From positions 1 to 43,791 of the forward strand of contig CALWGE010000019.1 of NCBI GenBank assembly GCA_944378225.1: DNA of 43,791 bases, read 5' to 3'. The translations under genes were made by a program, and so were the position numbers. Shown here piece by piece: positions 1-7,790 of the stretch. Numbering within the stretch: position 1 is the first letter of the stretch; every line of letters starts with the position of its first letter. Source of the stretch: an uncultured Merdimonas sp. GTDB taxonomy: Bacteria; Bacillota; Clostridia; Lachnospirales; Lachnospiraceae. Under the pieces are notes generated by a model. It had not been told where the DNA came from, made no database searches, and saw only the letters and a list, made by a program, of their open reading frames with translations.

Positions 1-14
1 AAGAATCGAATTTC

Positions 15-50
15 AGCCCCAGAAACCCGGGGCTAATCTTTCATTTTTTT
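15..50. terminator. Hairpin with T-tract, possible terminator
   Basis: A 6-bp stem (AGCCCC at 15-20 with GGGGCT at 29-34) has an 8-nt loop. A T-rich tail ends in seven T residues at 44-50. It lies upstream of the promoter at 71-98, so it would end transcription arriving from a gene left of the window. Confidence 0.5.
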
Positions 51-70
51 CGGGACATTTTCAAAAATGG

Positions 71-98
71 TTGACAGTGTTTTTCTGTCTATTATAGT
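71..98 (+). promoter_or_regulatory. Sigma-A type promoter of the first membrane protein gene
   Basis: A perfect -35 TTGACA (71-76) is followed by a 16-bp spacer and -10 TATAGT (93-98), about 90 nt before the ATG at 189. TGTCTA (86-91) and TAGACA (106-111) form an inverted repeat around the -10, which could be an operator; no regulator is identified. Confidence 0.65.
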
Positions 99-188
99 AA
101 AACAGTAGACACAACAAGAATTCCGGCCGGCTCTGTTCTGTACAGTATATCCCGGTCTGAATTACATAGCTATGAGGGAGATTTTACA

Positions 189-1703
189 ATGATTATCTGT
201 TTGAAAAATTGGTTTCGGAAACATTCTGCCACCGACCGCCTCTGTCTGATCATGGGAACCGTATTTATTATCAGCCTGCTTCCCCTGATAACGCTTTCCT
301 TTTACTCTCACCCGGCAGGAGACGATTATGTCTTTGGCGCTTCCGCTCATCTGGTCTGGAGCGAGACACATTCCCTGTTTCAAACTTTGAAAGCTGCCGT
401 ACAGACAGTTGTGGACTATTACTATTCCTGGCAGGGTACTTATGCATCTATTTTCTTTATGGCCCTGCAGCCTGCCGTTTTCAGTCAGCGTCTCTATTTT
501 CTTACAACTTTTTTAATGCTTGGAATGCTGACAGGCGGAACTCTGTTTCTGATAAAAATCATTTTTACCCGCTATCTGCATTTTCCGCTAAGCCTGCGGC
601 TTAGCCTTTCCTTTGCTGTATTGATTCTGTGTATTCAGACTCCGGAAGAAGGCAAATCTGCTTTTTTCTGGTACAACGGCGCTCTGCACTATGTTTTTAT
701 GCATAGCTGTATGTTATTTCTTTTCGCCTTTCTGTTAATGTTTCCAAAAACTTCATACAAATCGGCAAAAATCGGCTGTCTTTTGGCTTCCTGTATCCTT
801 TCCTTCATTACCGGCGGCTCTAATTTTGTAACAGCTCTCATTACCCCTGTTCTGATCCTGATACTTCTGTTTTTCTGTCTGCTGGCCAGAAAAAAATACG
901 CTATTTTTTATTTTCTCCCTCTGACTATCCACCTGACCGGCTTTGTGATAAGCGTAACTGCGCCAGGGAATACGGTCCGTATGGCCATGCAGGCAGCGCC
1001 CATGAACGCTATTGAAGCCATTTACTATTCTTTCATATATGCTGTCAAAGGCATTGGAGAATGGACAAGCCTTTATCTGTTCTTTTTTGCCTTCCTTCTC
1101 CTTCCTTTCCTTCTGCCCGCGCTTTTTAAAACAGATTTTGATTTCCCGATGCCGGGAGTTGCGGCCGCATTGTCTTTCTGTGTTATTTCCGCTACCTATA
1201 CTCCATCTCTCTATTCTATGGGACATGTGTATATTTTTGAGCGGACATTGAATATTATGCGTATGCTGTTTTATCTTCTGTTTTTTCTCAATCTTGTGTA
1301 CACAACCGGATGGCTCACAGCTAAATGTAAAAAATACGGCTGTGAAAAAACAATTTTCAATTTCCTTATGGAACTGCGAAGGCACTGCGCCGCAAGCTTT
1401 GCCATCGGAATGACCGCTTTCTTTTTAGGGCTTCTTGTTTTCTCTGACAAAGATAAAATTCCTGCTCTGTCAGCTACAGATTCTCTTGTCAAAGGATATG
1501 CCAAAAGCTATCATGAAGAAAGCCTGTATCGTATTACTCTTCTTACCATGGAAGGCGTAGATGAAGTATGGGTTCCCAATCTATCTGTTGTACCTCCTCT
1601 TCTTGACGAACAGTATCTTTCGTCTGATACAACCGACTATCGCAACCAGGCTGTCGCAAAATGGTTCGGCATCTCCATCCTGCATATGTCAGAAATTTAC
1701 TAG
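189..1703 (+). CDS. Polytopic membrane protein, DUF6056-like (GT-C type glycosyltransferase)
   Basis: This 504-residue protein has about ten to twelve hydrophobic segments. An acidic pair follows the first one (HPAGDDYVFG, about residue 38), and SWQGTY lies about 40 residues further on. That layout, an external Asp-Asp loop after helix 1 and then W-x-G, is typical of DUF6056 and other GT-C-like membrane enzymes that use polyprenyl-phosphate sugars. I infer a role in decorating a surface polysaccharide; the acceptor is unknown. The ATG start has a GAGGGA site about nine nucleotides upstream and a strong promoter at 71-98. The gene converges on two further membrane proteins, which may serve the same pathway. 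The family assignment rests on motif memory, not on a search. Confidence 0.7.
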   Translation: MIICLKNWFRKHSATDRLCLIMGTVFIISLLPLITLSFYSHPAGDDYVFGASAHLVWSETHSLFQTLKAAVQTVVDYYYSWQGTYASIFFMALQPAVFSQRLYFLTTFLMLGMLTGGTLFLIKIIFTRYLHFPLSLRLSLSFAVLILCIQTPEEGKSAFFWYNGALHYVFMHSCMLFLFAFLLMFPKTSYKSAKIGCLLASCILSFITGGSNFVTALITPVLILILLFFCLLARKKYAIFYFLPLTIHLTGFVISVTAPGNTVRMAMQAAPMNAIEAIYYSFIYAVKGIGEWTSLYLFFFAFLLLPFLLPALFKTDFDFPMPGVAAALSFCVISATYTPSLYSMGHVYIFERTLNIMRMLFYLLFFLNLVYTTGWLTAKCKKYGCEKTIFNFLMELRRHCAASFAIGMTAFFLGLLVFSDKDKIPALSATDSLVKGYAKSYHEESLYRITLLTMEGVDEVWVPNLSVVPPLLDEQYLSSDTTDYRNQAVAKWFGISILHMSEIY

Positions 1704-1718
1704 TGTTTTCATAAACGT

Positions 1719-1775
1719 AAGCCAGAACACCGTAAAATTTTCTCCTATAAGAGTGCTTTTGCGGCGTTCCGGCTT
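1719..1775. repeat. Imperfect inverted repeat between convergent genes
   Basis: Fourteen-base arms (AAGCCAGAACACCG at 1719-1732, CGGCGTTCCGGCTT at 1762-1775) pair with two mismatches around a 29-nt loop. It sits between two convergent genes and may be a weak bidirectional terminator, although no clean T-tract follows. Confidence 0.3.
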
Positions 1776-1801
1776 ATTCTTCCATTACTTCCCATATAAA
1801 T

Positions 1802-3301
1802 TTATAATTCCAGATAATATAATGTCACAGATTCTTCCGGAAGCATAGCTTCCTGACGGAATACTTCTTTCATCACCGGTATATATTCCTCAAGCCCTGC
1901 TATATAATTGGAAGTTGTTCCACAGATTAAATATATACCTGCAGCTTCCGGATACTTTTCTTTCACACGTTCCAGCATTTCTTCATAATCTATTGCTTCC
2001 AGTCGTTCTTCATTCCATACGGAAAAACTTACCTGTTCTTCCGTCACCGGATACCATATTTCCCGTTCCGGAAGATAGGCTGCTGCAGAAAAAGCCGCCA
2101 GATCACTGGCTGTAACCACAATCTCCTCTTCCGGCACTGAATTTATGATATAATCCGCCGCAGCTTTTCCTGCCGAATAAGGCTCTCTGACATCACGAAC
2201 AATCTTCTGAAAATGGCCATTTATGGCAATCACACTCAGGAATGTCAATATTATCTGCCAGGCTATCCTCTGCATCCGCCATTTTTTCCACTCTGTTTTT
2301 CTGTTCTTATCCAGAATCAGCCACAAAACAAAAACAAGTTCGTGAATGAGAATCATTGCTTTCTGCTCAGAAGACAAATAAACATAAGTAAACATCAATA
2401 CCTGCGTCAGAAAAGTTCCTGCCAGAATCAAAGCTTCTTTCCAGGAATACCAAAACAGAAACACCACACAAATACAGATCCCTACAAGTGTCAGTTTCCA
2501 TGCCTGCTCACTAAGTCCTATACCCAAAGCATTATCCACCGCCCACTGAGCCCCTACGCTGTTTCTATACAGGTTATACGAAAATGAAGATGAAATATGA
2601 ATATCAATGGAAGTATTCATCTCTGTACTTCCTGCCAATTCCCACAGAAGAAATACTCCGCTTGCAAATGATAAGCCAAGACCTGCCAGAGCGTGATATA
2701 AAGAACTGCTTTTGCCCTTATCAGACTTATCTCTCCAAACCGCGCAGACAGTCTCACCCAACCAGAAACACGATAACAAAAAGGACAATCCTATCATATA
2801 GACATGAGTCTGCGTCAGAAACGCAAGCGCCATTCCATACCAGATTCCCAGCTCCCGTCTCCTGGGATAAAGAATCGCAAGTACTGACAAAAGAAGCGGG
2901 ATCATACAGTAGCTTCTGGATATCACAGGATAATAATACACATAAAAACTACTGAATATGAGAATAAGCTTTACCGACCAGAAAAACGGAGCCTTTTTCA
3001 AAAGCAGCCAGACTGCTGCCGTCATGAAGACCAGACTGATATAATTCATAATGCCAAAAGGCACCCCCAGTTTGGCAAAAGGCATCAGAATCAAATACCA
3101 GAGGAAAGGATGTCCTTCATATTTAAGCTGTGCAAATAATCCTGCAAAATCAACATTTTTTGCAATTTGCCAGGCCTGCGCCTCATCCCTCCAGTTTTCA
3201 TGATGCATGATCAAAAAAACATTAAGCACCACATACAGAATAACGAACGGTACCGGCCAGTACTTTTGAAGTTTTTTCAGCATTTCATTTCTGTACATCA
3301 T
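1802..3301 (-). CDS. Polytopic membrane protein, GT39/GT-C glycosyltransferase-like
   Basis: This 499-residue protein has an N-terminal transmembrane helix followed by NWRDEAQAW (about residues 36-44) and EGHPFLWYL (about 62-70). This is the acidic external loop plus G-H-P-x-x-W pattern seen in PMT/ArnT-like GT-C enzymes. About ten hydrophobic helices follow, and then a soluble C-terminal domain of about 130 residues. It probably transfers a sugar from a lipid-phosphate donor on the outer membrane face; substrate unknown. Its ATG directly abuts the stop codon of the upstream gene, and its ribosome site (GGGAGA) lies inside that gene, so the two are translationally coupled. Confidence 0.65.
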   Translation of the reverse strand: MMYRNEMLKKLQKYWPVPFVILYVVLNVFLIMHHENWRDEAQAWQIAKNVDFAGLFAQLKYEGHPFLWYLILMPFAKLGVPFGIMNYISLVFMTAAVWLLLKKAPFFWSVKLILIFSSFYVYYYPVISRSYCMIPLLLSVLAILYPRRRELGIWYGMALAFLTQTHVYMIGLSFLLSCFWLGETVCAVWRDKSDKGKSSSLYHALAGLGLSFASGVFLLWELAGSTEMNTSIDIHISSSFSYNLYRNSVGAQWAVDNALGIGLSEQAWKLTLVGICICVVFLFWYSWKEALILAGTFLTQVLMFTYVYLSSEQKAMILIHELVFVLWLILDKNRKTEWKKWRMQRIAWQIILTFLSVIAINGHFQKIVRDVREPYSAGKAAADYIINSVPEEEIVVTASDLAAFSAAAYLPEREIWYPVTEEQVSFSVWNEERLEAIDYEEMLERVKEKYPEAAGIYLICGTTSNYIAGLEEYIPVMKEVFRQEAMLPEESVTLYYLEL

Positions 3302-4813
3302 TTACTTGTCTCTCCCATCCATTCTCCGTGGGAAAATTTCTCTGAATCGCCTTGCTGCATCAGCAGACCCGGACGTAAAACCGGATATTCCGTCTGCTCC
3401 CAGCAGCAAAAAGACAGGGACAAAATTCACCAGATACCTGGAACGCGTCTCCCAGATGAGAAGGAATAAGAACAGGCCGAACACGGCAAGCTGCATCGCC
3501 TGAATCTCCCCAATCTCTCCTTTACGCAGAAAATTACAGAGTACGGACAAAAGAATTCCTGCCAGCAGCAGAATCTGAACTGCACTGCAGTAGAGATACG
3601 TCTTCTGATAGTCTGCACCATCATACAGAACCCAGGAATGAAGAGCGCTCTGCTTTACAGGATCCCTCTTCAGCTTTTCGGGAGCAAAATATACGCCGTC
3701 CCCCCAGGTAAACTCAATTTTCTTTTTCAGATGGTCCAGCATTCCTGATACTCCATATTCCTCCAGCGTTTCACGTATAAACTGCCGATCCACTTCCTTT
3801 TTCGCCTCTTTTCCCTCTGTGGAGGCGGTCATCCAGTATACGTCGGCATTATATCCGCCGCTGTCGACCAGTCCCATGGCCAGCCAATGCTCCACGGGGA
3901 ATTCGTTTTTCTCCCTTTCAGATGCGTCAAAAAAAGGCATTTTCTGTGGTACAACCGTCAGAAATCCTGTCAGAAGCAGGAAGGGGACCAGAAGAAACAG
4001 GCTTTTTTTCAGACGCTCTGCCGCTGTCTCCCGATGAAGCCAGATGTGAATGAGCAATGCTATAAGAATCACGCCAAGACTTCCCTTTACCTTATATCCC
4101 ACCGCAAGAACTGCTGCAGTCAGCAAAAGCCATCTGCTGTCCTTCCCGCGATACTGATAGGCCAGAAATGTTCCGGTCACAAAGGGAAGCGCGAAGGTAT
4201 CTGTATAAAAAATAGGCGCATGCATATAAAACGGCAGAAACAGCACGGCGCAAAGCAGTACAAGGAAAGCTGTCCTGCTGCCGTACAGCTTCTCTGCCAG
4301 AATATACAGAAAAGTAATTCCAAGCAGAATCAGAAAAATGTTCAGCAAAACGCCAAGCGTAATATAAGATCCCAGACCGCCGAACACTTTGAAAAGAACC
4401 GCCAGGAACAGACATACCGCTACGTTATTGGGGTATGTGGTAAAATACCAGTTACTGTTTTCAGAAAAAACTCCGTTGTCCGCGATTTCTGCCGCTCCCT
4501 GGTATACAGCTCCAAAATCCCAGCCGGGATATACCTTAAGTTCCATTCCTGCAAACAGAAGTCCTGATGCCATAACGACCAGCAGAGCTCCTGACAGCAG
4601 CCGGAAAAAACGCCTGCTGTTCTGCAGGGTTCCGGAGATTTTTCCGGTTATCCAGGCAGCAGCCAAAACTGCTGCCAGCAAAATCGCCGCCAGCATGCAT
4701 ATTTTCCTGGTCTGGTTCATATAAACGGCGCATAGCAGCCAGACTCCCGCCCAAATCACGGAAAAAAACGCAGAAAACAGCAGAAGGCATCCTTTTTGTA
4801 TCTTATATTCCAT
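3302..4813 (-). CDS. Polytopic membrane protein, PMT_2-like GT-C glycosyltransferase
   Basis: This 503-residue protein has about eleven predicted membrane segments. The first large external loop carries PGWDFGAVYQGA (about residues 95-106), with an Asp placed as in GT-C mannosyltransferases. A soluble external stretch of about 100 residues follows the mid-protein helices. It is probably a glycosyltransferase using a polyprenyl-linked donor. The ATG has an AAGGAAC site about seven nucleotides upstream. It is first in a two-gene unit with the membrane protein downstream, which starts at its stop codon. A polysaccharide or teichoic-acid role is inferred only from fold and pairing. Confidence 0.6.
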   Translation of the reverse strand: MEYKIQKGCLLLFSAFFSVIWAGVWLLCAVYMNQTRKICMLAAILLAAVLAAAWITGKISGTLQNSRRFFRLLSGALLVVMASGLLFAGMELKVYPGWDFGAVYQGAAEIADNGVFSENSNWYFTTYPNNVAVCLFLAVLFKVFGGLGSYITLGVLLNIFLILLGITFLYILAEKLYGSRTAFLVLLCAVLFLPFYMHAPIFYTDTFALPFVTGTFLAYQYRGKDSRWLLLTAAVLAVGYKVKGSLGVILIALLIHIWLHRETAAERLKKSLFLLVPFLLLTGFLTVVPQKMPFFDASEREKNEFPVEHWLAMGLVDSGGYNADVYWMTASTEGKEAKKEVDRQFIRETLEEYGVSGMLDHLKKKIEFTWGDGVYFAPEKLKRDPVKQSALHSWVLYDGADYQKTYLYCSAVQILLLAGILLSVLCNFLRKGEIGEIQAMQLAVFGLFLFLLIWETRSRYLVNFVPVFLLLGADGISGFTSGSADAARRFREIFPRRMDGRDK

Positions 4814-4860
4814 CTTACGTTCCTTTTACTTTCTTTTCAGCCTTCTCTTTTTTTCTTTTC

Positions 4861-5793
4861 CTATCTGATAATCGTTCCGGCCTTTTCACAATAGGCTTCT
4901 CTGGCCTTCGTAAGCTCTGCGATTACAGCCACACGGCCTTCCCGTCCTGCCACAAAGGAAGCTCCTGCCGCCATCTTCGGAAGAATAGATGCACGGGGGA
5001 ACTGTCCTGCCGCAGCATACTCCTCTACCTCCTCCGGGCTTACCACATCCAGCTGTTTTTCCCTGTCTGTTCCATAATTAATGGACATTTTCTCCTGTCC
5101 GGTAAGAATCATCAGCATATCTGCATCCAGAAGCTCTGCCAGTTTTCCGGCCGCATAATCCTTTTCCACAATGGCGCTGGCTCCCTTCAGACGGTTTCTC
5201 TGGCGCAGAACAGGAATTCCGCCGCCTCCGCAGGCGATTACAATCTGATCCGCATCCAGAAGCGTACGAATCGCTTCAATTTCCACAATGTCCTTTGGTT
5301 TGGGAGCTGCGACAATCCGGCGGAAGCCTTTTCCCTTCTCTTCCACCACAAAATTACCCTTTTCTTCTTCCGCGGCTGCTTCCTCGGCAGTCATATAACG
5401 TCCAATGACTTTCAGCGGTTCCGCAAAAGCATCGTCGTAAGGATCTACAACGACCTGTGTAATAATCGTGCTCACTGCCTTCGTAATTCCCCGGGACAGA
5501 AGCTCTTCCCGGATGGCATTCTGCAGATCGTATCCGATATAGCCCTGGCTCATGGCAGAGCACACGGACATCGGCGCAAAGGTATAGTCCTGATGTGCTT
5601 TTCCAAATTCATTCAACGCTGTATGAATCATTCCTACCTGGGGCGCATTACTGTGGCAGATAGCAATCTGGCATCCTTCTTCCACCAGATCGGCTACAGC
5701 CTTTGCGGCTCCTTTAACCGCTGTCATCTGCTCAGGCAGCGTGGTTCCCAAAGCCTTATGTCCCAGAGCGAGTACTACTTTTTTCTTTTCCAT
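4861..5793 (-). CDS. arcC: Carbamate kinase
   Basis: Carbamate kinase catalyses reversible phosphoryl transfer between carbamoyl phosphate and ADP, giving ATP, carbamate and finally ammonia and CO2. At 310 residues it has the family's usual length. Visible family motifs are LALGHKALG at the N-terminus, ACGGGGIPV near residue 190, and MLMILTG followed by INYGT in the C-terminal half. In ordinary arginine deiminase loci arcC sits with arcA and arcB; neither lies beside it here, so the carbamoyl phosphate must come from elsewhere (arginine, purine or carbamoyl-amino-acid fermentation). It has its own strong promoter at 5894-5922 and appears monocistronic. Confidence 0.95.
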   Translation of the reverse strand: MEKKKVVLALGHKALGTTLPEQMTAVKGAAKAVADLVEEGCQIAICHSNAPQVGMIHTALNEFGKAHQDYTFAPMSVCSAMSQGYIGYDLQNAIREELLSRGITKAVSTIITQVVVDPYDDAFAEPLKVIGRYMTAEEAAAEEEKGNFVVEEKGKGFRRIVAAPKPKDIVEIEAIRTLLDADQIVIACGGGGIPVLRQRNRLKGASAIVEKDYAAGKLAELLDADMLMILTGQEKMSINYGTDREKQLDVVSPEEVEEYAAAGQFPRASILPKMAAGASFVAGREGRVAVIAELTKAREAYCEKAGTIIR

Positions 5794-5893
5794 ATCCTCT
5801 TACCTCGTTCTTTCCTGATATCACAACAGAAACAGCCAGACGGCCGGCATTATACTGCCTCCGTATGGCTGAACTGTTATACACTCTGTTCTT

Positions 5894-5922
5894 ATTATAC
5901 CGGTTCACTGTTAAAAAATCAA
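5894..5922 (-). promoter_or_regulatory. Promoter of arcC
   Basis: On the minus strand, -35 TTGATT (5917-5922), a 17-bp spacer and a perfect -10 TATAAT (5894-5899) lie about 100 nt before the arcC start. It begins just past the stop codon of the small gene upstream. Confidence 0.75.
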
Positions 5923-5938
5923 AGCTTTTTCACCGGAC

Positions 5939-6202
5939 TCACCGGTAATTCTCTGTGCATTTTACACATTTGCTGTCTCTATTACAATGAAAATCCTCTA
6001 CCGTATCATCCACCCTGGTACAGGTCGCTTTCCGGAACTGTACTGTGTGAATAACCTTTGAAGAATCCACCGGACACCGGGAATCAAACTTCTGTGTATA
6101 ATACCCCGCTTCTTCCTGTCCGTCAGCAGTTTCTGAAGCCTGCGCATATTTTCTGGATGCAGCCCAGAAATCCTGACTAGAACCTGAAATCTCTCTTCCC
6201 AT
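5939..6202 (-). CDS. Small Cys-containing protein downstream of hydG, function unknown
   Basis: This 87-residue frame starts at ATG 6202, inside the last 26 bases of hydG. GGAGG (6212-6216) lies nine nucleotides upstream of that ATG, which is why I prefer it over the TTG two codons earlier. The protein is soluble, with five Cys in its C-terminal half, the last two as CVKC near the end. I do not recognise a family; it is not the ACT-domain regulator often found near hydrogenase maturases. Context suggests translational coupling to hydG and perhaps a small metal- or cluster-related function, but this is inference. A short ACCGG/CCGGT hairpin (5932-5946) overlaps its stop. It may also be a chance frame. 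Confidence 0.45.
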   Translation of the reverse strand: MGREISGSSQDFWAASRKYAQASETADGQEEAGYYTQKFDSRCPVDSSKVIHTVQFRKATCTRVDDTVEDFHCNRDSKCVKCTENYR

Positions 6203-7595
6203 GCTCAATTTCCTCCAGATTGCGGGCCGCTATAGCGCGGATCTTATCACTGGACACCTTTTTCAGCTCTTCCGCAATCACCTTTTCACCTTTTCTTCTT
6301 GTATCTTCAGACGCATAGTCCACCAGATATTCCTTCAGAGTCATCAACGCATTGGGCTGACAGCAATTGGCGATCTGTCCGGACTTCACTAAAGTCATAA
6401 ACCTGTCGCCTGTCCGCCCTTCCCGATAGCAGGCTGTGCAGAAACTTGGAATATATCCCAGATCCAGAAGCCAGTTCACTACCTCGTCCAGGGTACGGGT
6501 ATCACTTACATCAAACTGAGCGGAATTCTCTTCCTCACTTTCCGGCTCTACATAACCGCCCACGCTGGTACGGGAACCGCCGCTAATCTGGGAAACACCC
6601 AGATCCAGCACTTTTTCTCTGGTAATCCTGGACTCCCGTGTAGAGATAATCATACCTGTATATGGAACTGCAATACGGATTACAGCCACTATTTTGGCAA
6701 ACAGCTCGTCGGAAATACCATTTTCAAAGGTCGATGCGTCAATGTCATCAGCGTTTCGGACACGCGGCACACTGATGGTATGCGGGCCTACGCCGCAGGC
6801 TGCCTCCAGATGCTCTGCATGCATCAGAAGACCCACAAAATCATAACGATACATATTCAGACCAAACAGCACGCCGATGCCTACATCATCAATGCCGCCT
6901 TCCATAGCGCGGTCCATGGCCTCCGTATGCCATGCATAATCATGCTTCGGTCCGGTGGGATGAAGCTTTTCATAATTTTCCTTATGATAGGTCTCCTGGA
7001 ACAGGATATAAGTGCCGATTCCGGCCTCTTTCAGCTTCCGGTAATTTTCCACGGTGGTAGCTGCAATATTTACATTTACCCGGCGGATAGCCCCGTTTTT
7101 ATGCTGAATGCTGTAAATCGTCTTAATACTTTCCAACACATATTCGATAGGATTATTTACCGGATCCTCTCCTGTCTCCAGCGCCAGCCGCTTATGTCCC
7201 ATATCCTGAAGAGCGATGACCTCACGGCGAATTTCATCCTGAGTCAGTTTCTTTCTTGCGATATGTTTGTTTTTTGCATGATATGGACAGTAAGTACATC
7301 CATTAATGCAATAATTGGAAAGATAAAGCGGTGCAAACATTACAATCCGATTTCCGTAGAATTTCTGCTTGATTTCTCTTGCCAGATGAAACATTCTCTC
7401 TACCAGATCCGGCTCCTCACATTCCAGAAGCACCATGGCTTCCCTGTGATTCAGGCCCCTGCAGTCTGCCGCCCGCTCAATCAGCGATTCAATATACGGA
7501 CGATTATTCTTATTTTCCCTGGCGTACTGAATGGACGCCAGGATCTCTTCATGGTTAATAAACTCTTCTGCGCGCTTCGATGATGCATTGTACAT
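6177..7595 (-). CDS. hydG: [FeFe]-hydrogenase maturase HydG (tyrosine lyase, radical SAM)
   Basis: HydG cleaves tyrosine to p-cresol and dehydroglycine, and supplies the CO and cyanide ligands (as an Fe(CO)2(CN) synthon) for the H-cluster of [FeFe]-hydrogenase. At 472 residues it is full length. The radical SAM cluster motif is CINGCTYC, with cysteines 96, 100 and 103. The C-terminal auxiliary cluster site fits CX2CX22C (Cys386, Cys389, Cys412). The biotin/thiamin-synthesis-associated region lies between them. Neither hydE, hydF nor a hydrogenase gene is in the window, so the system is split across the genome. A strong promoter lies at 7678-7706, and an AAGGGA site precedes the ATG. Confidence 0.96.
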   Translation of the reverse strand: MYNASSKRAEEFINHEEILASIQYARENKNNRPYIESLIERAADCRGLNHREAMVLLECEEPDLVERMFHLAREIKQKFYGNRIVMFAPLYLSNYCINGCTYCPYHAKNKHIARKKLTQDEIRREVIALQDMGHKRLALETGEDPVNNPIEYVLESIKTIYSIQHKNGAIRRVNVNIAATTVENYRKLKEAGIGTYILFQETYHKENYEKLHPTGPKHDYAWHTEAMDRAMEGGIDDVGIGVLFGLNMYRYDFVGLLMHAEHLEAACGVGPHTISVPRVRNADDIDASTFENGISDELFAKIVAVIRIAVPYTGMIISTRESRITREKVLDLGVSQISGGSRTSVGGYVEPESEEENSAQFDVSDTRTLDEVVNWLLDLGYIPSFCTACYREGRTGDRFMTLVKSGQIANCCQPNALMTLKEYLVDYASEDTRRKGEKVIAEELKKVSSDKIRAIAARNLEEIEHGKRDFRF

Positions 7596-7677
7596 GACGA
7601 AAATCCCTTCTTTCTTTCTGGCACAGCCGCGCCTGCACTCAGGACGCTTTCTGTATATTCATTGTAATACTTTTTTC

Positions 7678-7706
7678 AGTCTACCGCGTTCCATTCCGCC
7701 TGTCAA
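7678..7706 (-). promoter_or_regulatory. Promoter of hydG
   Basis: On the minus strand, a perfect -35 TTGACA (7701-7706), a 17-bp spacer and -10 TAGACT (7678-7683) lie about 80 nt upstream of the hydG ATG. The dinB promoter diverges from it about 30 bp away. Confidence 0.7.
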
Positions 7707-7731
7707 ACCAACATTTTGTATCATTCGTATA

Positions 7732-7761
7732 TTGCAAACATACGTTTGCCCATGCTATACT
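7732..7761 (+). promoter_or_regulatory. dinB promoter with LexA (SOS) box at 7735-7748
   Basis: TTGCAA (7732-7737), an 18-bp spacer and TATACT (7756-7761) form a promoter 30 nt before the dinB start. The 14-bp palindrome CAAACATACGTTTG (7735-7748) overlaps the -35 and the spacer. It differs from the published Gram-positive LexA/DinR consensus CGAACRNRYGTTYC only at the second and last positions. Its place in the core promoter of a classic damage-inducible gene supports SOS repression by LexA. Confidence 0.75.
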
Positions 7762-7790
7762 TTCTGTAAGATATCGGGGAGGAACTGCTG

